A DNA stretch of 64,000 bases from Planotetraspora kaengkrachanensis (lineage in GTDB: Bacteria; Actinomycetota; Actinomycetes; Streptosporangiales; Streptosporangiaceae). The notes beneath the pieces were generated by a model. The model did not search any database and had not been told where the DNA came from. It was given only the letters and a program-made list of their open reading frames with translations. The DNA lies in NCBI RefSeq assembly GCF_016862895.1, contig NZ_BONV01000021.1, positions 1 to 64,000 of the forward strand, read 5' to 3'. Within the stretch, counting starts at the first letter, position 1, and each line of letters begins with the position of its first letter. Below are positions 32,818-41,903 of this stretch, piece by piece. A program made the position numbers and the translations under genes.

Positions 32818-34239
32818 ATGGACAAGGCAGACATCGGAGTGACCGGGCTGGCCGTCATGGGCCGCAACCTGGCCAGGAACTTCGCCCACCACGGATATGT
32901 GGTCGCGGTGCACAACCGCACCGAGGAGCGCACGAACCAGTTCATGGAGGACCACGCGGCAGAGGGCTCGTTCCTGCCCGCGGGCTCGGTCAAGGATTTC
33001 GTCGCGTCGCTGAACCGCCCGCGGAAAGCCATCATCATGGTGAAGGCCGGCGGCCCCACCGACGCGGTGATCGAGGAACTGGCCGCCTACATGGAGCCGG
33101 GCGACATGATCATCGACGGCGGCAACGCGAACTACGCGGACACCCGCCGCAGGGAGGCGGCGCTGAAGGAGCGCGGCCTGCTGTTCGTCGGCACCGGGAT
33201 CTCCGGCGGCGAGGAGGGCGCGCTCAACGGGCCGAGCATCATGCCCGGCGGGGACGCCGAGGCCTACAAGACGCTCGGGCCGCTACTCGAGGACATCTCC
33301 GCGAAGGTCGACGGGACGCCGTGCTGCGTGCACGTCGGTCCCGACGGCGCCGGGCACTTCGTGAAGATGGTGCACAACGGCATCGAGTACGCCGACATGC
33401 AGCTCATCGCCGAGTCCTACGACCTGCTGCGGCAGGCGCTGGGACTGTCCCCCGCGGAGCTCGCCGACGTCTTCCGCGAGTGGAACGGGGGCGAGCTCGA
33501 GTCGTACCTCATCGAGATCACCGCCGAGGTGCTCGGCCACGTCGACGCCGAGACGGGCAAGCCGTTCGTCGACGTCGTGGTCGACCAGGCCGAACAGAAG
33601 GGCACCGGCCGCTGGACCGTGCAGAGCGCCCTCGACCTCGGCGTCCCGGTGACCGGCATCGCCGAGGCGGTGTTCTCCCGCGCCCTGTCCGGCCACCCCG
33701 AGCAGCGCGCGGCCGCACGCGCCCTGGCGGGCCCGAACGGGACGGCCGCGCACGCGGACCTCGTCGAGGACGTGCGCCGCGCGCTCTACGCCTCCAAGAT
33801 CGTCGCCTACGCCCAGGGCTTCGACCAGATGGTGGCGGCCAGCGAGGAGTACGGCTGGGACATCGACCTCGGGGCCATGGCAACGATCTGGCGCGGCGGC
33901 TGCATCATCCGGGCGCGCTTCCTCGACCGGATCCGCGAGGCCTACGACGCCGACCGCCGGCTGCCGACCCTGCTGGTCGACCCGACCTTCGCCGAGGCGC
34001 TCACCGCGGCCCAGGACTCCTGGCGGCGCGTGGTGGCGACGGCGGCGACGATCGGCGTCCCGACGCCGGGCTTCTCCTCCGCGCTCGCCTACTACGACGC
34101 CCTGCGCAGGGACCGCCTGCCCGCGGCGCTCGTCCAGGGCCTGCGGGACTTCTTCGGCGCCCACACCTACCGCCGCGTGGACCGCGACGGCTCGTTCCAC
34201 ACCGACTGGTCCGCCGACCGCTCGGAAAGCCCCGCCTGA
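32818..34239 (+). CDS. gnd: 6-phosphogluconate dehydrogenase, decarboxylating
   Basis: A 473-residue full-length enzyme. NADP-binding GLAVMGRNLARNFAHHGY (residues 9-26), HNRTEE, GTGISGGEEGALNGPSIMPGG near residue 128 and the catalytic KMVHNGIEYADMQLIAE near residue 184 are all present. It oxidises 6-phosphogluconate to ribulose 5-phosphate with CO2 and NADPH in the pentose phosphate pathway. ATG 32818 is used; ATG 32806 is in frame, and neither has a strong ribosome site, so translation may be leaderless. It ends at a bidirectional terminator. Confidence 0.95.
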   Translation: MDKADIGVTGLAVMGRNLARNFAHHGYVVAVHNRTEERTNQFMEDHAAEGSFLPAGSVKDFVASLNRPRKAIIMVKAGGPTDAVIEELAAYMEPGDMIIDGGNANYADTRRREAALKERGLLFVGTGISGGEEGALNGPSIMPGGDAEAYKTLGPLLEDISAKVDGTPCCVHVGPDGAGHFVKMVHNGIEYADMQLIAESYDLLRQALGLSPAELADVFREWNGGELESYLIEITAEVLGHVDAETGKPFVDVVVDQAEQKGTGRWTVQSALDLGVPVTGIAEAVFSRALSGHPEQRAAARALAGPNGTAAHADLVEDVRRALYASKIVAYAQGFDQMVAASEEYGWDIDLGAMATIWRGGCIIRARFLDRIREAYDADRRLPTLLVDPTFAEALTAAQDSWRRVVATAATIGVPTPGFSSALAYYDALRRDRLPAALVQGLRDFFGAHTYRRVDRDGSFHTDWSADRSESPA

Positions 34240-34283
34240 TCGGCCCCGGCGCCGACTCCGACTCCGACCCCGGCGCAGAAAGA

Positions 34284-34323
34284 CCGTACGGCCTGTGCCC
34301 CAGCTGGGGCACAGGCCGTACGG
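34284..34323. terminator. Bidirectional terminator between gnd and the multidrug exporter
   Basis: A perfect 20-bp inverted repeat without loop (CCGTACGGCCTGTGCCCCAG and its complement) flanked by AAAGA and CTTTCT. It lies between two convergent genes and should stop transcription from both. Confidence 0.85.
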
Positions 34324-34361
34324 CTTTCTCAGGAACGTCTACTCGGTCTGCTCGGGGAGGG

Positions 34362-35951
34362 TCACTCGAAGGCGACGGCCGGAACCGGCTCGCGGTCCTC
34401 GCTCGCCGAGGTCGGGCCACCCCTGAGCGGGATCTCCTTGATGAAGAGGGCGAGGACCGGAACCAGCACCGCGAACAGCACCGCCCAGCCGAAGACCGAG
34501 CTGATCGAGCCGGCGAGCGACTCCAGGAACCCGCCCTTGATCTGCGGAGGCAACTGGTCGAGCGCGGCGGAGTTCATCTGCCCGCCACTCGCGGTGACCG
34601 CCGCCGCGGCCTGCGGGCCGATCTTCTCGGTCAGGCTCGCCGTCAGGTGGTTGTTGAAGATCGCACCGAACAGCGAGATGCCGAACGAACCACCGATGGA
34701 GCGGAAGAACGTCGAGGCGCTGCTCGCCACGCCCAGGTCACGCTGCTCGACGCTGTTCTGCGCGATCAGCATGCTGGTCTGCATCAGGAAGCCCATGCCG
34801 AGGCCCAGGACCGCGATGAACACGCCGGTCTGGAAGGTGCTGGTGTTGACGTCCTGCAGCGACAGCAGCCACATGCCGACCGCCATGATGGCGCCGCCGA
34901 TCACCGGGTAGATCTTGTACTTGCCGGTCTTGGTGATCGCCCGGCCGACGAAGAGGGACACGACCATCATCGCGCCCATCATCGGCAGCAGGAGCAGGCC
35001 GGAGTTGGTCGCCGAGGCGCCCTGGACGGTCTGCTGGAACAGCGGCATGAAGCTGATCGCGCCGAACATGGCGAACCCGAGCAGGAAGCCGATCAGTGAG
35101 GTCAGCGAGAAGTTGCGGTTGCGGAACACGTGCAGCGGCATGATCGGCTCGGCCGCGCGCTTCTCGATCGGCAGGAAGACGGCGAGCGAGACGACCGCGA
35201 GGACCGCCAGCAGGATGATCTGCCAGGAACCCCAGGCGTATCCGTGTGCCTGGCCGCCCCAGGAGGTGATCAGCACGAGCGCGGTGATGCCGACGGTGAG
35301 GACGCCCGCGCCCAGCCAGTCGATCCGATGCTCGGTGCGCTTCTTGGGCAGGTGCAGCTTGGCGATCAACCACAGCAGGGCGACGCCGCCCAGCGGCAGG
35401 TTGACGTAGAACGCCCAGCGCCAGTTCAGGTGGTCGGTGATGAAACCGCCGACGAGCGGACCCGCGATCATGGCCAGCGACATCATCGCGGCCATGATGC
35501 CCTGGTACTGGCCCCGCTCGCGCGGAGGCACCAGGTCACCGATGATCGCCATCACGTTGACCATGAGGCCGCCCGCGCCGAGGCCCTGAAGGGCGCGGAA
35601 CGCGATCAGCTCGGTCATGCCGTCGCCGGTGCCGCCGAACATCGCCGAACCGGCCATTCCACACAGGGCGGACCCGATGAGGAACAGGACGATGGAGCCG
35701 AGGAAGATGTTCTTACGGCCGTAGAGGTCGCCGAGCTTGCCCCAGATGGGGGTCGACACGGTGGTGCCCAGCACGTAGGCCGTGGTCACCCAGGTGAAAT
35801 ATTCCAGGCCGTTCAGCTCGGCCACGATCCTCGGCATCGCCGTGCCGACGATCATGTTGTCGAGCATCGCCAGCATGATCGCCAGCACCAGGCCCGGGAG
35901 CACGATCATTACTTCTCTGGACCGCGCCGGCGCGGCCGCGGTTTCCGTCAT
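34362..35951 (-). CDS. EmrB/QacA-type multidrug MFS exporter (DHA2)
   Basis: A 529-residue protein with about 14 transmembrane helices. It shows PGLVLAIMLAMLDNMIVGTAMPRIVAEL at the start, motif A GKLGDLYGRKNIFLGS near residue 72, FRALQGLGAGGLMVN and motif C MMSLAMIAGPLVGGFI. It exports drugs by proton antiport. Divergent from a TetR gene, with a near-perfect palindrome 23 bases before its start; hence it is very likely repressed by that TetR protein and induced by its ligand. Confidence 0.93.
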   Translation of the reverse strand: MTETAAAPARSREVMIVLPGLVLAIMLAMLDNMIVGTAMPRIVAELNGLEYFTWVTTAYVLGTTVSTPIWGKLGDLYGRKNIFLGSIVLFLIGSALCGMAGSAMFGGTGDGMTELIAFRALQGLGAGGLMVNVMAIIGDLVPPRERGQYQGIMAAMMSLAMIAGPLVGGFITDHLNWRWAFYVNLPLGGVALLWLIAKLHLPKKRTEHRIDWLGAGVLTVGITALVLITSWGGQAHGYAWGSWQIILLAVLAVVSLAVFLPIEKRAAEPIMPLHVFRNRNFSLTSLIGFLLGFAMFGAISFMPLFQQTVQGASATNSGLLLLPMMGAMMVVSLFVGRAITKTGKYKIYPVIGGAIMAVGMWLLSLQDVNTSTFQTGVFIAVLGLGMGFLMQTSMLIAQNSVEQRDLGVASSASTFFRSIGGSFGISLFGAIFNNHLTASLTEKIGPQAAAAVTASGGQMNSAALDQLPPQIKGGFLESLAGSISSVFGWAVLFAVLVPVLALFIKEIPLRGGPTSASEDREPVPAVAFE

Positions 35952-35974
35952 CAGTGGAGCCCCCCTTGTGGCTT

Positions 35975-35992
35975 ACTTGCCGCCCGGCAAGT
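35975..35992. promoter_or_regulatory. TetR operator 1
   Basis: ACTTGCCG-CC-CGGCAAGT: perfect eight-base arms, immediately upstream of the exporter gene. The same dyad recurs 41 bases away at 36016. Confidence 0.75.
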
Positions 35993-36015
35993 TATGGATC
36001 TACGGTATTCTCCTT

Positions 36016-36033
36016 ACTTGCCGGCCGTCAAGT
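36016..36033. promoter_or_regulatory. TetR operator 2
   Basis: ACTTGCCG-GC-CGTCAAGT, the same site as at 35975 with one mismatch, 20 bases before the TetR start. The two copies suggest one operator for each divergent promoter. Confidence 0.7.
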
Positions 36034-36053
36034 TAATAAGGGATAATCGGACA

Positions 36054-36614
36054 ATGGGTGCACAAACGAACACACGGACCCGCATCCAGGAAGTCGCCAT
36101 CAAGCTCTTCACCGAACAGGGCTACGAGGCCACCTCCTTGCGGGAGATCGCCGAAGCCCTCGGGGTGACCAAGGCCGCGCTGTACTACCACTTCAAGACC
36201 AAAGAGGACATCGTCGCCAGCCTCACCGAGGACCGGGCGCAGGCCATCGAGGATCTGGTCGCCTGGGCGAAGGAGCAGCCGCGCACTCCGGAGACCCGGC
36301 GGGAGATCATCAGGCGGTACTCCGAGGACATGACCCGCGGCCGCCACCACGAGGTCATGCGGTTCATGGAGCGCAATCAGACCGCGCTGCGCGGGCACGG
36401 CAAGGTCGAGGAGATGCGCGAGCGCATGACCGGCCTCATCGACATGCTCTGCGAGCCCGGAGACAGCCCCGCCGTACGGCTCAGGCGGTCGATGGCCGTC
36501 TTCGCGATGCACGCGGTCTGGTTCGTCCTCATCGACCAGAACGTGACCGACGAGGAGCGAATGCAGGCCGCCCTCGACGTCGCCCTGGAATTGGTCGACG
36601 CCCCCGCGGGTTGA
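36054..36614 (+). CDS. TetR-family transcriptional repressor
   Basis: A 186-residue protein with the N-terminal helix-turn-helix AIKLFTEQGYEATSLREIAEALG then VTKAALYYHFKTKEDIV (residues 14-53). The C-terminal ligand domain ends in LIDQNVTDEERMQAALDVALELV. It is divergent from the multidrug exporter, with two matching palindromes between, so it represses the exporter and itself. The DUF385 gene follows 17 bases after its stop. Confidence 0.93.
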   Translation: MGAQTNTRTRIQEVAIKLFTEQGYEATSLREIAEALGVTKAALYYHFKTKEDIVASLTEDRAQAIEDLVAWAKEQPRTPETRREIIRRYSEDMTRGRHHEVMRFMERNQTALRGHGKVEEMRERMTGLIDMLCEPGDSPAVRLRRSMAVFAMHAVWFVLIDQNVTDEERMQAALDVALELVDAPAG

Positions 36615-36631
36615 CGCGGAAGAGAGGCGAG

Positions 36632-37042
36632 GTGAGCAAGATGCTTTATGGCAAAGAACATGTGAAGCGGTACGTCGAGACCGATGGCGAAGAGGGTCAC
36701 GACTGGCGGGGCACCACGGTCGCGATCCTGACGACCACCGGCCGCAAGACGGGCACCAGGCACAGCACCCCCCTGATCTACCAGCCCTACGGCGACGCCT
36801 ATCTGCTCGTCGCCTCACAGGGCGGCGCACCGGATCACCCGCTCTGGTACAAGAACCTCGTGGCCGATCCCGAGGTCGAGCTTCAGGTCAAGGGCGACCG
36901 GTTCAAGGCGAGGGCCCGCACCGCCACGCCGGAGGAGCGGCCCGACATGTGGCGGACGATGACCGCCACCTGGCCCGACTACGACGTCTACACGACGAAG
37001 ACCTCTCGCGAGATCCCCGTCGTCGTGATCGAACGCATCTGA
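36632..37042 (+). CDS. Deazaflavin (F420)-dependent nitroreductase family protein (DUF385)
   Basis: A 136-residue protein from GTG 36632 preceded by AGAGAGG; ATG 36641 is also possible. Family motifs are TVAILTTTGRKTGTRHSTPLIYQPYGDAYLLVASQGGAPDHPLWYKNLVADPEV, the split-barrel core of Ddn-like proteins that bind F420 or lipids. It may reduce quinones or nitro compounds, or protect against oxidative stress. Co-transcribed with the TetR gene, so it likely responds to the same ligand as the exporter. Confidence 0.88.
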   Translation: MSKMLYGKEHVKRYVETDGEEGHDWRGTTVAILTTTGRKTGTRHSTPLIYQPYGDAYLLVASQGGAPDHPLWYKNLVADPEVELQVKGDRFKARARTATPEERPDMWRTMTATWPDYDVYTTKTSREIPVVVIERI

Positions 37043-37120
37043 CGGCGGGACCGCTACCAGGGCGGCGCGCCGTCGTCGTCGAGGAACGCCCCCTGGGCCC
37101 GCTGCGCGAGCTCGGGGCGC

Positions 37121-38284
37121 TCAGCGGCCGCTGACCGCGGGAGGCCGGGGCGACGCGTCCGGCGGGTGGCAGGGGACGCGTGCGGTGAGCGCGAAGCCGC
37201 CCTCCGGCGTCGGCCCCGACATGATCCAGCCGCCGACCAGGTTGACCCGTTCCTTGAGGCCGACCAGGCCGTAGCCGGATCTCACGGGGTGCTCCGCCGG
37301 GGAGGGATCGTGTCCTTCGCCGCCGGGGCCGTTCACCACCGACACGTTCACGACGTCTCCGCACGCCTCGCAGTCGACCTGGACCCGGGCCCCGGGCGCG
37401 TGCTTGCGTACGTTGTTCAGTCCCTCCTGCACCACCCGGAAACACGCGTGCTCCGCCTGCCTGTTCAGCAGACCAGGGGGGACGTCGAGATGCAGGGCGA
37501 CGCGCAGACCGGTCACGTTGCCCTCCGCCACCAGCGGCGGGATGGCCTCCAGGCCCGCGGCGGAGGCCGGCATGTCCGCGCGGCGCAGCACCGTGAGCAG
37601 CTCCCGCAGCTCCGCCAGGGCGCGGACGCCCTTGTCCTCGACGTTCTTGGCCAGTTTGCGGATCTCCCCGAGGTCGTCGTTGTCCTGGATGATGCCCGCG
37701 TTGAGGACCATGACGGTGACGGCGTGGGTCACCGTGTCGTGCAGTTCCCCCGCGATGCGCCGGCGCTCCCGTGACGCGGCGTGCTCCTCACGCAGCCACA
37801 TCGACTCGCGCAGGTCGTCGACCATCGCGCGGTAGGCCCGCTCCCAGTTCCCGATCATCGCGGGCAGGTAGACGAACGCCACGGCGTGGAAGGCGCTCAG
37901 GAAGGCCATCCGGGGGCTCTCCGGCGCGAGATAATCGGCCAGCAGGTAGACGGCGGCCAGGCCCCCGGCGGTCGCCCGCCACGCGCGGACCGTTTTCGCG
38001 GCCGCCATCGAGTAGGCGGCGGCGGCGAGCGCCACGCCCTGTCCGGTGAAGGCCGCGCACACCACCGAGGCGGCGAGCGACGGCCACGCGGTGCGCCGCC
38101 GTACGAGCAGGGTGAGAGCGGCCACCACGGTGGCGGGGACCGACAGCCAGAGGGACACGGGGAACCACGCGTGCGGCCGCAGCAGCATGTGCGGGATCGT
38201 GTAGGCGAGCACGGCGGTCGCGAGCAACACGTCGACGATCTCGTCGCGACGCCGCGAGACGAACCCGGCCCGCTTCTCCCCCAT
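37121..38284 (-). CDS. NarL-type sensor histidine kinase without adjacent response regulator
   Basis: A 387-residue protein with four to five membrane helices in residues 15-145, then the phosphoacceptor helix ERRRIAGELHDTVTHAVTVMV (His near 181), a helical DHp part, and an HATPase domain (FRVVQEGLNNVRKHAPGA, then GYGLVGLKERVNLVGG). This is the HisKA_3 type, which normally pairs with a LuxR-type regulator. None is adjacent: the downstream neighbour is DUF385 in convergent orientation. The ligand is unknown. Confidence 0.88.
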   Translation of the reverse strand: MGEKRAGFVSRRRDEIVDVLLATAVLAYTIPHMLLRPHAWFPVSLWLSVPATVVAALTLLVRRRTAWPSLAASVVCAAFTGQGVALAAAAYSMAAAKTVRAWRATAGGLAAVYLLADYLAPESPRMAFLSAFHAVAFVYLPAMIGNWERAYRAMVDDLRESMWLREEHAASRERRRIAGELHDTVTHAVTVMVLNAGIIQDNDDLGEIRKLAKNVEDKGVRALAELRELLTVLRRADMPASAAGLEAIPPLVAEGNVTGLRVALHLDVPPGLLNRQAEHACFRVVQEGLNNVRKHAPGARVQVDCEACGDVVNVSVVNGPGGEGHDPSPAEHPVRSGYGLVGLKERVNLVGGWIMSGPTPEGGFALTARVPCHPPDASPRPPAVSGR

Positions 38285-38420
38285 AGGCCTAGTTTGTGGG
38301 TTTGACCTGCGGCGTTCTCACAGCGCCACGCCCTTTGGCGCACCTTGGCCGGGTGTTGTCGTCTGTGTGCTGGTCGAACCAGCGGCATCGCTTCGGCAGG
38401 ATAGAGAGGTGAGCGAGAAC

Positions 38421-40910
38421 ATGACCCTTCTTCGGCATCTCCCGGACGACTCAGAACCGGACTCCCTGTTCGACGCGTTCGTCGCGTGGAACGCCGAGCG
38501 GGGGCTCACGCTCTATCCGGCGCAGGAGGAGGCGCTGATCGAGGTCTTCTCCGGCAACAACGTGATCCTGTCCACGCCGACAGGTTCGGGGAAGAGCCTC
38601 GTCGCGGCCGGGGCGCACTTCGGGGCGCTCGCCAGGGACGAGGTCAGCTTCTACACCGCGCCGATCAAGGCCCTGGTGTCGGAGAAGTTCTTCGACCTCT
38701 GCGCGCTCTTCGGCACGGAGAACGTCGGCATGATGACCGGCGACGCGTCGGTCAACGCGGACGCGCCGATCATCTGCTGCACCGCGGAGATCCTCGCCCA
38801 GATCGCCCTGCGGGACGGCGCGGACGCCGACGTCGGCACCGTGATCATGGACGAGTTCCACTTCTACGCCGAGGCCGACCGCGGCTGGGCCTGGCAGGTG
38901 CCGCTGCTCGAACTGCCCCAGGCCCGGTTCCTGCTCATGTCGGCGACTCTCGGCGACGTCGAACGCTTCGAGAAGGACCTCACCCGCAGGACCGGCCGCG
39001 AGACGGCGGTGGTGAAGAACGCCGAGCGGCCCGTCCCGCTGATCTACTCCTACCGGCTGACGCCGCTGCACGAGACCCTCGAGGAACTGCTGTCCACCCA
39101 GCAGGCCCCGGTCTACGTCGTCCACTTCACCCAGGCCGCCGCGATGGAACGCGCGCAGGCGCTGATGAGCATCAACATGGCGACCAAGGCCGAGAAGGAG
39201 GCGATCGCCGCCCTCATCGGCAACTTCCGCTTCACCACCCGGTTCGGCCGGGCCCTGTCCCGGCTCGTACGGCACGGCATCGGCGTGCACCACGCCGGGA
39301 TGTTGCCGAAGTACCGCCGGCTCGTCGAACGGCTCGCCCAGGCGGGGCTGCTGAAGGTCATCTGCGGCACGGACACGCTCGGTGTCGGCGTCAACGTGCC
39401 CATCAGGACGGTGTTGTTCACGGCGCTGTCGAAGTACGACGGCAACCGGGTGCGCCGGCTGCGGGCCCGTGAGTTCCACCAGATCGCCGGGCGGGCCGGC
39501 CGGGCCGGCTTCGACACGGTGGGGTACGTCGTCTGCCAGGCCCCCGACCACGTCATCGAGAACGAGCGGGCACTCGCCAAGATCGGCGACGACCCGAAGC
39601 GGCGGCGCGGCTACGCCCGCAAGAAGCCGCCGGAGGGGTTCGTCGGGTGGAACGAGGAGACGTTCGAGAAGCTACAGACGGCCGAGCCCGAGCCGCTGAC
39701 GTCCAGGTTCAAGGTCAGCAACGCGATGTTGCTGTCGATCATCAACCGCCCGGGCGACTGCTTCCAGGCGATGAAGCGGCTGCTCACCGACAACCACGAG
39801 GACCGTAAGGCCCAGCGGCGGCACATCAGCCACGCCATCGCGATCTACCGGTCACTGCTCGCCGGAGGCATCGTCGAGACGCTCAAGGAGCCCGACGAGC
39901 ACGGCCGCAGGGCTCGGCTGACCGTGGACCTCCAGGAGGACTTCGCGCTCAACCAGGCCCTGTCCACCTTCGCCCTCGCGACGTTCGAGCTGCTCAACCC
40001 CGAGTCCCCCACCTACGCGCTCGACCTCGTCTCGATCATCGAGTCGACGCTCGACGACCCCCGCCAGATCCTGCACGCCCAGCTGAACAAGGCGCGCGGC
40101 GAGGCCGTCGCCCAGATGAAGGCCGACGGGATCGAGTACGAGGAGCGGATGGAGCTGCTCGCCGAGGTCACCTACCCCATGCCGCTCGCCGACACGCTGT
40201 TCGGCGCGTACGAGACCTACCGCCGCGGGCACCCGTGGGTGGGCGACCACGTGGTCAGCCCCAAGTCGATCGTGCGCGACATGTACGAGCGGGCGATGAC
40301 CTTCACCGACTACATCCAGTTCTACGAGCTGGCCAGGTCGGAGGGCACGGTCCTGCGTTATCTGGCCGACGCCTACCGCACGTTGTCGCGCACCGTTCCC
40401 GAGCACCTCAAGAGCGAGGACCTGAACGACCTCATCGAGTGGCTCGGCGAGCTCGTACGACAGGTCGACTCGAGCCTCATCGACGAGTGGGAGAAGCTGG
40501 CCAACCCGTCCGAGGCCCTGGAGGCCCGCGACGAGCTGGAGTCCCGGATCCGGCCGGTCACGGCGAACACGCGGGCCTTCCGGGTGCTGGTCCGCAACGC
40601 GATGTTCCGGATGGTCGAGCTGGCCGCCATGGACCGCGAGGAGGAACTCCTCGAGCTGTACCCGGACGTGGACTGGGCGGCGGGCCTCGACGCCTACTAC
40701 GACGAGCACGAGGAGATCGGCACCGGGCCCGCCGCCCGCGGCCCTGCGCTGCTCCAGATCGAGGAGGAGAAGGAGCTGTGGCGGGTCCGCCAGGTCATCG
40801 ACGACCCGGCGGGCCACCACGACTGGGGCATCGGGGCCGAGGTCGACCTCGCCGCCTCCGACACGGAGGGCACGGCCGTCCTGCACGTCAGGGGATTGAC
40901 CCGGATGTGA
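38421..40910 (+). CDS. DEAD/DEAH-box helicase (DUF3516 C-terminus)
   Basis: An 829-residue helicase of the Ski2/Lhr-like superfamily 2. It shows the Q-like entry YPAQEEALIEV, Walker A STPTGSGKSLVAAG near residue 50, DEFHFYAE (motif II), SATLGD (motif III), HHAGMLPKYRRLVERLAQAGLLKVICGTDTLGVGVN, and motif VI QIAGRAGRAG. The C-terminal 400 residues correspond to the helical DUF3516 region. It probably unwinds RNA or DNA for turnover or repair. ATG 38421 has GAGAGG 11 bases upstream; GTG 38409 is possible. Single gene, widely conserved in actinobacteria. Confidence 0.93.
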   Translation: MTLLRHLPDDSEPDSLFDAFVAWNAERGLTLYPAQEEALIEVFSGNNVILSTPTGSGKSLVAAGAHFGALARDEVSFYTAPIKALVSEKFFDLCALFGTENVGMMTGDASVNADAPIICCTAEILAQIALRDGADADVGTVIMDEFHFYAEADRGWAWQVPLLELPQARFLLMSATLGDVERFEKDLTRRTGRETAVVKNAERPVPLIYSYRLTPLHETLEELLSTQQAPVYVVHFTQAAAMERAQALMSINMATKAEKEAIAALIGNFRFTTRFGRALSRLVRHGIGVHHAGMLPKYRRLVERLAQAGLLKVICGTDTLGVGVNVPIRTVLFTALSKYDGNRVRRLRAREFHQIAGRAGRAGFDTVGYVVCQAPDHVIENERALAKIGDDPKRRRGYARKKPPEGFVGWNEETFEKLQTAEPEPLTSRFKVSNAMLLSIINRPGDCFQAMKRLLTDNHEDRKAQRRHISHAIAIYRSLLAGGIVETLKEPDEHGRRARLTVDLQEDFALNQALSTFALATFELLNPESPTYALDLVSIIESTLDDPRQILHAQLNKARGEAVAQMKADGIEYEERMELLAEVTYPMPLADTLFGAYETYRRGHPWVGDHVVSPKSIVRDMYERAMTFTDYIQFYELARSEGTVLRYLADAYRTLSRTVPEHLKSEDLNDLIEWLGELVRQVDSSLIDEWEKLANPSEALEARDELESRIRPVTANTRAFRVLVRNAMFRMVELAAMDREEELLELYPDVDWAAGLDAYYDEHEEIGTGPAARGPALLQIEEEKELWRVRQVIDDPAGHHDWGIGAEVDLAASDTEGTAVLHVRGLTRM

Positions 40911-40937
40911 GCCGCGCGGCTGAGGCCCGCGCGGGCC

Positions 40938-41903
40938 TCAGCCGTAGTACTTCTTCGCGCCGTCGTGGAGCGGGACCGGGTCGGTCCTCGGCGCGGCGTC
41001 GCGGGTGATGTCCTTGGCGGCGGCGTGCACCTTCTCCAGGTCCGCCTTGTGGTCGAACAGCAGCCGGGCGAGGCTCTCCGCCAGGGCCGGGTCCATCTTC
41101 TCGTTCACGACAAGAAGGTTCGGGACGACGACGGTCGGCACGTCGGACGGCGTGCCGTACGCCGCCTTGGGGATCGTCCCCGCGGCGTAGACCTCGCCGT
41201 GGGCGCTCCGCATCGGTGCCAGCGAGCCGTCGAGCGGCACGAACGACACGTCGTCTCCCATGCCGGTCACCAGGTCGGTGATGCCGGAGGTGGGCAGGCC
41301 GCCCGACCACACCAGCGCGTCCAGCGTGCCGTCCTTGAGTCCCTGCACGGTCTCCGGCAGCGACAGGGCCTGACGGGTGACGTCCTTGTCGGGGTCGAGC
41401 CCGGCGGCGGCGAGCAACCGCAGCGCGATCACCTCGGTGCCGGAGTTCGGGGAGCCGGTGGAGACCCGCTTGCCCCTCAGGTCGGCGACCGACTTCACGC
41501 CGGCGTCCGTCCTGGCGAGCACGTGGGTGTAGTTGTCGTAGAGGCGGGCGATCGCCCGGATCGGCTGCGGAGCGGTGAAGGAGCCCTTCCCTGCGACCGC
41601 GTCCGCGGCCGTGTCCGCGAGCGTGAACGCGATGTCGGACTGCCCCTTGACCACGCGCTGGATGTTCTCGACCGAGGCGCCCGTCGCCTCCGCCGTCGCC
41701 TGGTGGCCGGGGATGTGCCTGCCGATCTGCTCGGCCAGCCCGCCGCCGAGCACGTAGTAGACGCCGGTCGTGTTGCCGGTGGCGATCGACAGCCGCGTGC
41801 CGCCCCCGCTCCGCGAGCCTGACCGGTCGCCGCCGCAGCCGGCCAGCAGCGCGACCGCCGCGGCCACCGCGACGAGGGACCTGATGCCTTTCGTGGATTT
41901 CAC
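40938..41903 (-). CDS. TAXI-type TRAP transporter substrate-binding lipoprotein
   Basis: A 321-residue lipoprotein (lipobox LAGC at residue 23). Family features are LSIATGNTTGVYYVLGGGLAEQIGRHIPG, ASVENIQRVVKGQSDIAF, and KRVSTGSPNSGTEVIALRLL near residue 145. It would capture an organic acid or amino acid and hand it to the membrane component. Its start overlaps the permease stop by four bases on the same strand, so both proteins are made together. Confidence 0.92.
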   Translation of the reverse strand: MKSTKGIRSLVAVAAAVALLAGCGGDRSGSRSGGGTRLSIATGNTTGVYYVLGGGLAEQIGRHIPGHQATAEATGASVENIQRVVKGQSDIAFTLADTAADAVAGKGSFTAPQPIRAIARLYDNYTHVLARTDAGVKSVADLRGKRVSTGSPNSGTEVIALRLLAAAGLDPDKDVTRQALSLPETVQGLKDGTLDALVWSGGLPTSGITDLVTGMGDDVSFVPLDGSLAPMRSAHGEVYAAGTIPKAAYGTPSDVPTVVVPNLLVVNEKMDPALAESLARLLFDHKADLEKVHAAAKDITRDAAPRTDPVPLHDGAKKYYG

